Made by a program: the position numbers and the translations under genes
In this document: in pieces, positions 25,263-34,174 of the stretch
How the letters are laid out: the number at the start of each line of letters is the position of its first letter
How positions within the stretch are numbered: position 1 is the first letter of the stretch
The notes under the pieces: generated by a model
Told to the model about the DNA's origin: nothing
The model's database searches: none
The model's input: the letters and a program-made list of their open reading frames with translations, nothing else
Assembly: GCA_021296255.1 (NCBI GenBank)
Contig: JAGWAU010000047.1
Span: forward strand, 1 to 49,125
Origin: Alphaproteobacteria bacterium
GTDB taxonomy: Bacteria; Pseudomonadota; Alphaproteobacteria; UBA2966
DNA: 49,125 bases
Reading direction: 5' to 3'

Positions 25263-28200
25263 TCAGCCCCCTTTCCGTTCCAGCAAGGCGGCGCGGACCC
25301 GGTCGGGCGTGGCCGGCAAGCTTCGAATGCGCACGCCTGCCGCGTCGTCTATGGCGCTCAGGATGGCGGGCGCCGTCGGGATCAAGGCGGGCTCTCCGAT
25401 CCCCTTGGCGCCGTACGGACCAAGCGGTTCCTCGTCCTCGATGATGATGCATTCGATGTCGGGCACGTCGCCCACGGTTGGAATCAGATAGTCGTGCAGG
25501 TTCTCGGTGCGGCCGGGGATGTACTCCTCCATGAGGGCGAACCCGATGCCTTGGGCAATACCGCCGTGGATCTGACCTTCCACCTGCGTTGGATTGATCG
25601 CCCGGCCCACGTCATGCGCCGCGACAAATCGTAAAGGACGAACAAGGCCGAGCTCCATGTCGACATCCACCTCGACGATCTGTGCGGCGAATCCGTAGGT
25701 CGCATAGGGCTCGCCTTGACCATTGCCGTCGAGCGGGGTCGTCGGCGGATCAAAAGTTCCGCGTCCTCTCAGCACGTCGCTACCGTCGATTTCCGGGAGC
25801 CGCGACAGATCGACGCGGCGCGTGGCATCTCCGTCGGTCACGATCAGTTCGGCACCTTTCAACTGAATGTGCGCATCGGGGCTGGCGTTGGAGAGACGGA
25901 GTACTTGCGCCCGCAGGTCCTCGCCGGCGAGGCGCGCCGCGTTGCCCGAGACCAATGCTTGCCGCGAGGCGGAGGACTTGCCGGCATCCAGCGTCAGATC
26001 GGTATCGCCCATCACGTGGTCGAACGCATCCACCGGCACGCCGAGCGCGTCGGCACAGATCTGAATCATGATGGTAGTGGTGCCCTGACCGATTTCCTGC
26101 GCGCCGTTGTAGAGGGTGATCCGGCCGCGCCGATCGATGCCCACTTCCATGGTCGAGGGATTGGACATCGAGGTGTTGCCGATGCCGTACCACATGCATC
26201 CGATGCCGACACCGCGTCTGTGGGCGTTGCCGTCCACGTTGAATTCCGCCGCGAGCGCTTTCCAGCCTCGCCATCTCGATTGCAGGGCTTCTAGGCACTG
26301 AACGAGGCCCACGCTGTGGATCAGCCGCTGTGACGTGGGTGTTTCGTCTCCCGCGCGGATGGCGTTGAGCAGGCGGAATTCGAGACGGTCCATTCCCAGT
26401 TTGTCCGCCAGGGCGTCCATCAGGCCTTCGTGCGCCAACGAAGCCTGGGGCACGCCGAAACCCCGGAAAGCGCCCGAAGGGGGGCCATTCGTATGAATGG
26501 CGCGGGAGTGCGCCTCGACGGCCGGAACCGCGTACGGTCCGGAAGCGTGCACCGGCACCCGATCGGCCACCGTGGGTCCCCAAGAGGCATAGGCGCCCGT
26601 GTCGAAATCTCCTTCAAATCGATAGGCCGTCAGCTTGCCCTCCCGATCGGTGGCCGCCCTAGCCGATATCCGCGAGGGGTGCCGTTTCGTGGAGGCGGCC
26701 ATCGACTCGGGCCGCGTATAGACGCAGCGAACGGGTCGCTCCAGATGCCACGCGGCGACCGCCAGGATCGGCTGTACGGAAACATCGAGCTTGCCGCCGA
26801 ACCCGCCGCCACAGGCCGTGGGCGAGATCCGGATACGGTCGGGCTCGAAACCCATGACCTGGGCGACCTCGTCCCGGTCCATGTAGGGAGACTGAGTCGA
26901 TGCATGAATTTCGATGCGATCGCCCACGCGCAGCGCATAGCCCGCTTCCGGTTCGATGTAGGCATGCTCGACGTATGTCGTTTCCCAGTTGCCGCCGACT
27001 TGCACATGCGCGCGGTCGAGGCCGGCATCGACATCACCTTTCTTCAATCGTCCATGGGTCAGGACGTTGCCGGGACAGCCGGCGTGAAGCTGCGGTGCTT
27101 CCTCAGCGAGCGACGAAGCGATGCCGGTGACGGGTACCAGAGGTTGCCAATCGATGGGGAGGTCTTCGTCGTGGATGGACTCGACCGCGTCCCTCTCGCC
27201 CACCAGTGCGGCGACCGCATCTCCCGGGTACCGAACGACGTCTTTCGCGAGAACCATCTGGTCCTTGATGTCCGGATAGATCCCGAAGCCATTGTTTCCG
27301 GGAATGTCTGCCCACGTCAGGATGCGCTCCAGGCCGGGCGTCCGGTCGACGAGGTCGTCGAAATCTCCGAGCGTGAAGCTGGCGTGAGCATAGGGTGACC
27401 GGATGATGCGCAACCACAATGTGTTCTCCGGCACATGATCGGCACCGTAGACCGCTTCCCCTCTCAGTTTTTCCGGAGCGTCGAGGCGCTTGAGCCGCGC
27501 GCCGACCGCGGCGCCGGCCGCCGGCTCGGCATCTTCCGATAATACGGAGTCATTTGCGGCCGTGAGAACGGCGGCGACAATATTACGGTATCCGGTGCAT
27601 CGGCAGAGCACACCACCCAGCGCGTCGCAGATCTCCTGCTCCGTGACCAGTTCCCCGTCCTTGTGGGACAGAAGATCGCTGGCCGCCATCAGCATGCCGG
27701 GCGTGCAGATACCGCATTGTGCGGCACCCTGGGAATCGAATGCCGACTGAAGACGCGACAACGTGCCATTTGCCGCGAGGCCCTCGACGGTAGTGATCCG
27801 TCGACCCGCGGCCTGCGCGACCGGCACCATGCACGCGCAGATCTGGCGGCCATCCATCAGGATCGTACAGGCGCCGCAGTCTCCAGCATCGCAGCCAACC
27901 TTCGTGCCCGTGAGTCCGAGTTCCTCGCGCAATACATCCGCGAGGCGCGAGACCGGTGGTGCGGAAACTCGAACCGTCTCACCGTTCACGACGAACGCAA
28001 TGGGTGCGCCGGCCGGTGGCGGTAACCGCTTGCCGATCGTGAATCCGGCGGATCGTGCGGCGGCGGCCGGTCCTCTTTCCCCGAGTTCGGCGAGAGCCCG
28101 GCGTACGCAGGTCAGGGCGGCGTCATGCCGGTAGGCGGCCGTCCCACGCACGTCGTTGATGGGGGTCAAGGCGCGGAAGTGATCCGGCTGCGGGACGTTT

Positions 28201-28916
28201 GCCAAATCGGCATGTAGGGGCCGGCCGATCAGCATCCGCTCGAGATCCACAAGCCGTTGGGCGACCTCGGAACAGGAACCGACGACGATACGGGCCGCGG
28301 CCACTTTTCCGTCTCCGGTATCCTCAAGGATCACGGAGACCATGACGATTGAAATGACGAGGTAGCGCCGGGCACCGAGTTTGATGAACGTCGACCGCGA
28401 GGGTCTGGTCGGCTTGGGGATACACAGGCCGGTGACGAGTTCACCGGGAGACAGGGCGGTTTGCCGGTTGCCGGTGATGAATTCGGCCAACGCGACGCGT
28501 CGTTCATCATACGCTGATGCGATTTCGACAACCGCATCCAGTGTCAGGAGTGGCGGGACGCCGTCGGCCGCGGGCGAAGCGTTGCATACGTTCCCGCAAA
28601 CCGTGCCGGCATTCTGAACCTGCATGCCCCCCACCTCCCGTGCCGCCAGTTGGAGGCCCCGGAAAGATGGTGGAAGGTCCGCCGCGATCACGTCGCTCCA
28701 GGTCGTCGTCGCTCCGATTCGGATATGATCGTCCGCTTCGGCGATGCCCTGAAGCTCGGCGATCGCCGTTATGTCGAGTATGTCTTCATCGATGCGCCGG
28801 CCGACCCGCGCGGGATAGAAGTCGGTTCCGCCCGCCAGGATCGTCCAGTCGCGTGCGCTGAGTGCCTGAAGCGCGGCATCAAGAGCATTGGGGCGCAAGT
28901 AGGTCCCCATCGCCAC
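25263..28916 (-). CDS. Single-chain molybdenum hydroxylase: FAD, 2x[2Fe-2S] and Mo domains fused
   Basis: Xanthine-dehydrogenase-family protein of 1217 residues. Residues 1-290 form a CoxM-type FAD domain (AGGTDFYP at 28-35, NAGTVCGNVCNASP at 102-115). Residues 305-455 form the iron-sulfur part with Cys342, 347, 350, 362 for the ferredoxin-like cluster and Cys401, 404, 438, 440 for the helical one. From about 470 the Mo-pterin part follows, with SGAFRGFG and the catalytic Glu1175 in GAKGIGEPA. The order FAD-FeS-Mo differs from eukaryotic XDH (FeS-FAD-Mo). The start is GTG 28916 or ATG 28910; TGAGG lies upstream of both. It is the first gene after a predicted promoter/operator and is followed at 3 bases by the hydroxynicotinate reductase-like gene. 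It probably hydroxylates a nitrogen-ring carbon. Confidence 0.92.
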   Translation of the reverse strand: MAMGTYLRPNALDAALQALSARDWTILAGGTDFYPARVGRRIDEDILDITAIAELQGIAEADDHIRIGATTTWSDVIAADLPPSFRGLQLAAREVGGMQVQNAGTVCGNVCNASPAADGVPPLLTLDAVVEIASAYDERRVALAEFITGNRQTALSPGELVTGLCIPKPTRPSRSTFIKLGARRYLVISIVMVSVILEDTGDGKVAAARIVVGSCSEVAQRLVDLERMLIGRPLHADLANVPQPDHFRALTPINDVRGTAAYRHDAALTCVRRALAELGERGPAAAARSAGFTIGKRLPPPAGAPIAFVVNGETVRVSAPPVSRLADVLREELGLTGTKVGCDAGDCGACTILMDGRQICACMVPVAQAAGRRITTVEGLAANGTLSRLQSAFDSQGAAQCGICTPGMLMAASDLLSHKDGELVTEQEICDALGGVLCRCTGYRNIVAAVLTAANDSVLSEDAEPAAGAAVGARLKRLDAPEKLRGEAVYGADHVPENTLWLRIIRSPYAHASFTLGDFDDLVDRTPGLERILTWADIPGNNGFGIYPDIKDQMVLAKDVVRYPGDAVAALVGERDAVESIHDEDLPIDWQPLVPVTGIASSLAEEAPQLHAGCPGNVLTHGRLKKGDVDAGLDRAHVQVGGNWETTYVEHAYIEPEAGYALRVGDRIEIHASTQSPYMDRDEVAQVMGFEPDRIRISPTACGGGFGGKLDVSVQPILAVAAWHLERPVRCVYTRPESMAASTKRHPSRISARAATDREGKLTAYRFEGDFDTGAYASWGPTVADRVPVHASGPYAVPAVEAHSRAIHTNGPPSGAFRGFGVPQASLAHEGLMDALADKLGMDRLEFRLLNAIRAGDETPTSQRLIHSVGLVQCLEALQSRWRGWKALAAEFNVDGNAHRRGVGIGCMWYGIGNTSMSNPSTMEVGIDRRGRITLYNGAQEIGQGTTTIMIQICADALGVPVDAFDHVMGDTDLTLDAGKSSASRQALVSGNAARLAGEDLRAQVLRLSNASPDAHIQLKGAELIVTDGDATRRVDLSRLPEIDGSDVLRGRGTFDPPTTPLDGNGQGEPYATYGFAAQIVEVDVDMELGLVRPLRFVAAHDVGRAINPTQVEGQIHGGIAQGIGFALMEEYIPGRTENLHDYLIPTVGDVPDIECIIIEDEEPLGPYGAKGIGEPALIPTAPAILSAIDDAAGVRIRSLPATPDRVRAALLERKGG

Positions 28917-28932
28917 CCGGCCTCATTACAAT

Positions 28933-28956
28933 CTAGTGTTCGTACACGAACACTAG
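28933..28956. promoter_or_regulatory. Operator: 11-bp perfect inverted repeat
   Basis: CTAGTGTTCGT at 28933-28943 and its exact reverse complement ACGAACACTAG at 28946-28956 are separated by two bases. Such symmetry over 24 bp is typical of operators for dimeric regulators. It covers the predicted -10 box and start region of the minus-strand promoter that drives the fused molybdenum hydroxylase, so binding would repress. The nearest regulator gene is the MarR-type one at 33720-34154. Confidence 0.8.
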
Positions 28957-28979
28957 AAAGGTATCATGAACGCTGTCAA
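28950..28979 (-). promoter_or_regulatory. Sigma-70-type promoter for the hydroxylase/hydroxynicotinate reductase operon
   Basis: On the minus strand a perfect -35 box TTGACA occupies 28979-28974; 18 bases further is TAGTGT at 28955-28950 as -10 box (a 16-base spacing would give TCTAGT). Transcription would start near 28943, leaving an untranslated leader of about 30 bases before the start codon at 28916 or 28910. The 103-bp gap to the upstream gene and the overlapping inverted repeat support a regulated promoter. Confidence 0.7.
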
Positions 28980-29019
28980 GGCCGCTACGCAACTCCCCGG
29001 CCAGCGAACCGAAGCCTGC

Positions 29020-31434
29020 TCAGGCAGGAGTTTCAGCCGTTTTGCTGCACGCGTCGCGGACCGCTTTCCAGACCCGCTCCGGTGTCAGCGGCATGTCGAT
29101 GTGACGGACGCCAAATTCCGACAACGCATCCACGACCGCGTTGACCACCGCGGCCGGCGCGCCGATGGTCCCACTCTCGCCTACGCCCTTGGCACCGAGC
29201 GGGTTGTCCGTGCACAAGGTTTCCTGGAATTCGGTTCCAATGGACGGCAGATCGTCTGCCCGTGGCACGGCGTAGTCCAGAAACGACCCGGTCAACAACT
29301 GACCGTCTTCATCGAAGATGCAATGTTCAAGAATGGCTTGGCCAACGCCCTGAGCGACACCCCCCTGGATCTGACCCTCGACCACCATGGGGTTGACGAC
29401 GCGTCCGACATCGTCGACTGACCAGTAGTCCCGCAATCCGACGGTACCATCGGTCGGGTCCACCAAAGCGACACAAAGATGGATTCCAGAAGACGTGGCG
29501 CGGCCTGGCGGATCATAGAACGCGGTTTCTTCCAGCCCGGGTTCCAGGTCTTTCGGGTAGTTGTCGATGTGATAGGCGGTTCGGGCGACATCCACGAACC
29601 CGACGCTCAGATTGGTGCCTGCGATCGTATACCGGCCCGACTCGAAGACGACGTCCTTGGCATCGCACTCCATGAGATGCGCGGCTATCTTCAGACCCTT
29701 CTTGATCACCTTGTCGACGGCGTGCGTGACGGCCATTCCGGCCGTCAGCAAGGTGCGTGAGCCGAATGTTCCGAGGCCGAAGGGGGTACGATCGGTATCT
29801 CCCTCGACGATCTCGACCGAGCCGATGTCACAGCCCAGCATCTCTGCGACGATCTGTGCGAACGTGGTGGCATGACCCTGACCATGGGAATGCCCGCCGC
29901 AAAATGCCGTGACCTTGCCGCTCGGATGGACACGCACCGAGGCTGAATCGTATCCGGGCACGCGCCGGCCGACCTTGGATGAGATTCGGCTCGACGGCCC
30001 GCCTGTCGATTCCACGACGCCCGAGAGTCCGATCCCCATGCGCAATCCGTCATCACGGCCTCTGCACTGCTCCTTCAGCAACCTGTCGTATCCGGCAACG
30101 TCTTTGAGCATCCGGAGCAAGCCTGGATAGTCACCCGAGTCGTAGTGTCTGCCGATGGCGTTGGTAAAGGGAAACCGGCCGGGAGGGACGACGTTCTTCG
30201 CCCGAAGTTCCAGCGGATCCATCATCAAGTCGCGGGCCGCCGTATCCATCAGCCGTTCCAACGTGAACGCGGCTTCCGGCTGTCCGGCACCGCGATAGGC
30301 ATCCACCGGCGTCGTGTTGGAATAGATGCCGCGAACCCGGCAGCGGGCGGTCGGAACATCGTAAAGTCCGGTGACGTGCGGTGGGTAGAAAGCGCCGGGT
30401 ATGCCGGCGCCCATCCCGCTGAGATAGGCGCCGACGTTCGCGATCGTGTCGACGTCGAGTGCCAGTATCCTGCCCTCTCCGTCGAAGGCCATGGCGCACC
30501 GCGTGACATGGTCCCGCGCGTACGTGTCGACGGCGAAGTGATCGGACCGCGTGGCGGTCCATCGGACAGGCCGCCCGAGCGCCCGGGAGGCCCACAGGAT
30601 GGTTGCCTCTTCCGGGTAGTGATAGATCTTCTGGCCGAATCCCCCGCCGACATCCGGGGAGACGATGCGGACCTTGTGCTCCGGGACCTTGAGAGAATTG
30701 TCGGCGATCCACTGGCGCAGGAGGTGGGGATTCTGGCTCTGCGCCCAGAGGGTGTAGGAGGCGTCACCCTGGCGGTAATCGCCGATCAGGGCGCGCGGTT
30801 CCATCGGCGCCGGCGCGATGCGGTTGTTGACTATGTCGAGGCAGGTCACATGAGGGGCCTCTTCCAATACCTTCGCCACGCCGTCGGGGTCGCCGAGATC
30901 GATCTCGAACACCATGTTCGACCCGATCTCCGGATGAACTAGAGGCGCATGGGATTCGACCGCGGCGGCCGTGTCCGCGATGGCGGGTAGCGGTTCGTAG
31001 GTCACATCCAGTGCCTCGGCAGCGTCCCGCGCCTCGGGCAGTGTTTCCGCGACGACGGCGGCGACGGTGTCGCCGACGTGACGGACCTTGTCCAGGGCCA
31101 ATGCGGGCCGGGTGATTTCATTCATGCGCCGCCCGTCCGAGAAGTCGACCCGCCAGAGGCAGGGGAGATCGCCGAAGCCTTCTTCCTCCCAGTCCCGTCC
31201 CGTCAGCAGCAGAAGCACACCGGGCATTCCTTCCACGGAGTCCCTGGCGATGTCGACAATCTCCGCGTGGGCGTGAGGGCTTCGGACGAAAACGGCGTGG
31301 GCGGCGTTCGGAAAGCCATTGTCGTCGACATAATTTCCCTGTCCCATGAGGAATCGATGGTCCTCGACGCGCTTTACAGGCCGGCCGATGTACGCGGGAT
31401 CATCTCCGATGTTGACTTGGACAGTGTCTGACAA
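29020..31434 (-). CDS. Molybdopterin-binding large subunit, CoxL-like (xanthine dehydrogenase family)
   Basis: Mo-binding subunit of 804 residues. It starts with the usual [23 protein letters not shown] region, has GGGFGQK (about residues 263-269), AYRGAGQ at 379-385 and the catalytic Glu753 in [16 protein letters not shown] resembles form II CoxL proteins; true aerobic CO dehydrogenase has AYRCSFR, so CO oxidation is not supported. No Fe-S or FAD subunit is adjacent; it may borrow those from the CoxM/CoxS pair upstream. The start is taken as TTG 31434, preceded by AAAGGA with an 8-base gap; GTG 31464, which would overlap the amidohydrolase gene by 17 bases, is the alternative. The substrate is unknown, presumably an N-heterocycle or aldehyde. 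Confidence 0.87.
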   Translation of the reverse strand: MSDTVQVNIGDDPAYIGRPVKRVEDHRFLMGQGNYVDDNGFPNAAHAVFVRSPHAHAEIVDIARDSVEGMPGVLLLLTGRDWEEEGFGDLPCLWRVDFSDGRRMNEITRPALALDKVRHVGDTVAAVVAETLPEARDAAEALDVTYEPLPAIADTAAAVESHAPLVHPEIGSNMVFEIDLGDPDGVAKVLEEAPHVTCLDIVNNRIAPAPMEPRALIGDYRQGDASYTLWAQSQNPHLLRQWIADNSLKVPEHKVRIVSPDVGGGFGQKIYHYPEEATILWASRALGRPVRWTATRSDHFAVDTYARDHVTRCAMAFDGEGRILALDVDTIANVGAYLSGMGAGIPGAFYPPHVTGLYDVPTARCRVRGIYSNTTPVDAYRGAGQPEAAFTLERLMDTAARDLMMDPLELRAKNVVPPGRFPFTNAIGRHYDSGDYPGLLRMLKDVAGYDRLLKEQCRGRDDGLRMGIGLSGVVESTGGPSSRISSKVGRRVPGYDSASVRVHPSGKVTAFCGGHSHGQGHATTFAQIVAEMLGCDIGSVEIVEGDTDRTPFGLGTFGSRTLLTAGMAVTHAVDKVIKKGLKIAAHLMECDAKDVVFESGRYTIAGTNLSVGFVDVARTAYHIDNYPKDLEPGLEETAFYDPPGRATSSGIHLCVALVDPTDGTVGLRDYWSVDDVGRVVNPMVVEGQIQGGVAQGVGQAILEHCIFDEDGQLLTGSFLDYAVPRADDLPSIGTEFQETLCTDNPLGAKGVGESGTIGAPAAVVNAVVDALSEFGVRHIDMPLTPERVWKAVRDACSKTAETPA

Positions 31435-31447
31435 CGTCCGTTTCCTT

Positions 31448-32959
31448 TCAGGCCGCCACGGCACCGGCTCCCTCTCCAGTCAGAATGGCCGCCGCCGCGT
31501 CCTCGACCACCGTCCCCTCGAAGAAATTCGTGTTCATCCCACCATGCAACTTCACTGGATTCGTGAATGTGAATTCCCGAAAATCGTCTTCCGAGATCAA
31601 ATCCTTCCCGACCAGTTCGTGGGCTTCTTTCAGGACCTCCTTCATGTTGGGAACATCCCAGTGCCCGATGTCCGAGCCGAGCACCGGTTTCAGCTTCGTG
31701 CCGAAGGGCAGCGTCTTCTCCGAGAAGGCCATGGAGGTCATGGGGTCGTCCGCCTCGCAGCCGAAATAGAACGGCTTCGCGAAGCGGTCGAGGATGTCCT
31801 CGGCCCTGGTGATGCCGGCCGCGGCGAAGTCGTCGAGGAGGGCGAGGTCAGCGTCGCTGGCCTGCCCCTCCATGATCGTCGGATCGATGCTCCAGGCGGC
31901 GTAGCCGAGCGACGCCCGGGCTGCGCCGGGAGAACCTTCGAGACGGCCCTTGAACCTGTCGCCCCCGTACCGGTCGAAGAGGTTGCCCAGCTCGGCGCGA
32001 TCGATCGCGGACGGATCGAACAGCGTGACGGCCTCTCCGTTCCGCTTCTCCCAGCAGCTCACGAGGCTTGCCAGAAGATCGCAAGCCCAGCCGACGCCGC
32101 CCTCCAGGATGCCGAAGTTGAGGTTGGGAAAACGATGAGTGATCCCTCCGAAAAACAGGGCTTTAGCGAACGCCTGCCCGGCTTCCGCGAAGTGGCCGAT
32201 CTGGTTGTACATGTAATTGGTCGTAGAGCGCCGGGTTCCGGTGCCCATGGCGAAGGTATGCGCCGTCGGCGCGATGCCCAGCTCCACGCATTTGGACCAG
32301 AACGGATCGTAGTCGTACTCGCTGTCGAGACCGAGAGAGTCGAGCCAGAAAGCGAAGGCGGCCGTTCCCGATTCCGCTGCCGCGACGATGGGACGATGGA
32401 CGAGACTGGCGATCATGGCGACCTTCAGGCCCAGCTCGTCGACCGCGTACTCCAGCTCTTTAATCGCCTCTTCGGGCGTGTTCGTGGGAATACAGGCCGC
32501 GGGGGTGATGCGATCCGCGTGGGCGCCGAAGATGTCCGCCACCATGGCGTTGTAGGCCCGGCATACCGCGGGTCGGACCTCGTCATCCGGTTCCGACGGA
32601 AGATAGAAACCCAGGGTCGGGTACACGATCGTGAAATCGAACCCAAATTCGTCAAGACGCTCCCTCAACAGCGCGGGCAGCATAGCGGTGGCGCGATCCA
32701 ACGTATGGCGCGTGGGATTGGCGAAAAACGGCGGTCGCGCGATTCGCCTCCGCCGCCGCTCCTCGGGAGATACGGCGTGCCACGCCGTGTCGTCACTGGC
32801 CTTCAAACGATCCGCGAAACGGGCCGCCATTTCGCGGCCCGCGATGTCCCTTACGAAGTCGAGGAGGACGGGATAGCACTCCAGCATATGGCCATCCACA
32901 TCGATGACCGGATGGTCGAGCGCGACGCGGATGTCTGCCGCGTTCCGCGATGAGGTCAT
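31448..32959 (-). CDS. Amidohydrolase 2 family protein (ACMSD-like metal-dependent hydrolase)
   Basis: TIM-barrel metal-dependent hydrolase of 503 residues. The N-terminal DVDGHMLE (about residues 20-27) gives the Asp-x-His metal ligands of the amidohydrolase-2 (ACMSD) group. Further possible ligands are in APTAHTF (His near residue 238), the RFPNLNFGILEGG strand and GSDIGHWDVPN near residue 442, where the Asp should be the catalytic base. Members decarboxylate or hydrolyse aromatic-derived acids. It is not an obvious enamidase (which belongs to a different, dihydroorotase-like amidohydrolase group), but a later step of the ring-opening route is plausible. The ATG at 32959 was chosen over an upstream extension of unconserved sequence; the spacing to the upstream MBL gene is 127 bp. 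Confidence 0.87.
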   Translation of the reverse strand: MTSSRNAADIRVALDHPVIDVDGHMLECYPVLLDFVRDIAGREMAARFADRLKASDDTAWHAVSPEERRRRRIARPPFFANPTRHTLDRATAMLPALLRERLDEFGFDFTIVYPTLGFYLPSEPDDEVRPAVCRAYNAMVADIFGAHADRITPAACIPTNTPEEAIKELEYAVDELGLKVAMIASLVHRPIVAAAESGTAAFAFWLDSLGLDSEYDYDPFWSKCVELGIAPTAHTFAMGTGTRRSTTNYMYNQIGHFAEAGQAFAKALFFGGITHRFPNLNFGILEGGVGWACDLLASLVSCWEKRNGEAVTLFDPSAIDRAELGNLFDRYGGDRFKGRLEGSPGAARASLGYAAWSIDPTIMEGQASDADLALLDDFAAAGITRAEDILDRFAKPFYFGCEADDPMTSMAFSEKTLPFGTKLKPVLGSDIGHWDVPNMKEVLKEAHELVGKDLISEDDFREFTFTNPVKLHGGMNTNFFEGTVVEDAAAAILTGEGAGAVAA

Positions 32960-33086
32960 GCCGCTATGCTTTCTTCCACCCTGGCCTGCGCAAGCCGCGA
33001 GCCTTCGTGTCATTTCCCCATGTCCGCCGGCAAGCAGTATGAACTGGTTGGGAAACCGTCAAGGTCGTCGGAGGCGCCACTAGCGA

Positions 33087-33689
33087 TCACGTATCAAATG
33101 ACTTGACCAAGGCCGCAAGGCGATCCCTGGCACCTGTCAAGATGGATACGCCATCCCCAACAAGAAGAGTGTCGACATCAAACTCCAATAATCTTCGAAC
33201 GTTTTCTTGCAGGCGTCGGCAATCATCCACCACGCGATCCGGCAGTAGGGCGCACGCGCCGGGCGGGTTGCCGATCACCGCATCGCCGACGATCAGAGTT
33301 CGTCTCTCCGGCCAGTAAAACGCCACTTCCCCGGGTGATTTGCCGGACGCGTCAACGACCTCCAACGGGCCGACGGTGTCTCCAATTACCAAGTCTTCGT
33401 CGATCTCGGCTCCCTCGCCTTGCGCGTGTGCGGCGTCATCTCGGTGAATTGCCGTCGGCGCCCTCGTCCTGCCGCGAACTTTGTTCGCGGCACGTGAGTG
33501 GTTCCGGTTGGTGAGCAGAACGCGGGCGACACCCTCGGCGGCGAGCTCCTCAAGCGTCGAATGGTCGAGTTCGACGGGGTCAATGCACAGGTTGCCGTCC
33601 GAATGTCGAATCAGATGGCCGTTGAAATCATATCCATGACGTTCCGAAAACCAGGTCCAGGTAAGCACGTCTTCGACGATTTCGCGCAT
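33087..33689 (-). CDS. Metallo-beta-lactamase-fold protein with degenerate metal site
   Basis: Protein of 200 residues that follows the metallo-beta-lactamase fold: a NGHLIRHSDGNLCIDP strand pair near the N-terminus, VLLTNRNHSR at about 57-66, SPGEVAFY at 118-125, LIVGDAVIG at 132-140 and LLVGDG near 175-180. In active enzymes these positions hold HxHxDH, SPGH and GHG; here they read NRNHSR, SPGE and GDG, so most zinc or iron ligands are absent while the fold markers and the bridging Asp136 remain. It may be a binding protein or use a different chemistry. It is 30 bases downstream of the MarR gene, likely cotranscribed. Function unknown. Confidence 0.8.
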   Translation of the reverse strand: MREIVEDVLTWTWFSERHGYDFNGHLIRHSDGNLCIDPVELDHSTLEELAAEGVARVLLTNRNHSRAANKVRGRTRAPTAIHRDDAAHAQGEGAEIDEDLVIGDTVGPLEVVDASGKSPGEVAFYWPERRTLIVGDAVIGNPPGACALLPDRVVDDCRRLQENVRRLLEFDVDTLLVGDGVSILTGARDRLAALVKSFDT

Positions 33690-33719
33690 GTTATCCTCCC
33701 ATCGCGCAGACGGTCCGCT

Positions 33720-34154
33720 TCACTTCAACCGATGCAGGAATTCCAGAAAGACCGCCCTCTCCTCCTCGGACAGAGGCGAGAGGGTCTCTCTGCTGATGCG
33801 TTCTCCGACCGGGATGACGCGGTCCACCAACGTTGTTCCTTCCGGTGTCAGGCGCCAAAGAACGCGACGACGGTTCTCGGGATCCTGTTGGCGTGCGATG
33901 AGGGATCTTTCCTCGAGGCGGGATACCACCCCGTTGATGGTCGCCGGGTCCGTGGCAATCAGGCGCCCCAGATGGTTTTGGGTAACGTTTCCGAGGTCAC
34001 GGATTTTGACGAGGGCAGCGTATTGAACGGGAGTCAGGCCGTCTTTCCCGATCAGATCGGTGAAGATTGCACTGGCCCGCTGATGCGCCCGGCGCAGCAG
34101 GTGACCGACCTGCTCCTCGAGGACGTAATCGTCTTCCGGGACCTTTTTGTTCAC
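33720..34154 (-). CDS. MarR family transcriptional regulator
   Basis: Winged-helix regulator of 144 residues. The recognition helix lies in DPATINGVVSRLEERSLI (about residues 68-85) and the wing in RRRVLWRLTPEG (about 94-105), with flanking dimerisation helices at both ends. MarR proteins act as dimers that leave DNA when a phenolic, heteroaromatic or acyl-CoA ligand binds. It is embedded between the nicotinamidase and the MBL-fold gene in the catabolic run, so it very probably controls that run; the 24-bp inverted repeat at 28933-28956 is the most likely target visible in the window. In Pseudomonas putida the nicotinate pathway is also controlled by a MarR-type protein (NicR), which makes the comparison reasonable, not proof. 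Confidence 0.92.
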   Translation of the reverse strand: MNKKVPEDDYVLEEQVGHLLRRAHQRASAIFTDLIGKDGLTPVQYAALVKIRDLGNVTQNHLGRLIATDPATINGVVSRLEERSLIARQQDPENRRRVLWRLTPEGTTLVDRVIPVGERISRETLSPLSEEERAVFLEFLHRLK

Positions 34155-34174
34155 CCCGGTTCTCTGTCCTCGGC

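Noticed and set aside
29020-31434. Aerobic carbon monoxide dehydrogenase large subunit.
   Set aside because: The motif is AYRGAGQ, not the AYRCSFR of true CoxL, and no coxMS or accessory cox genes are adjacent to it.
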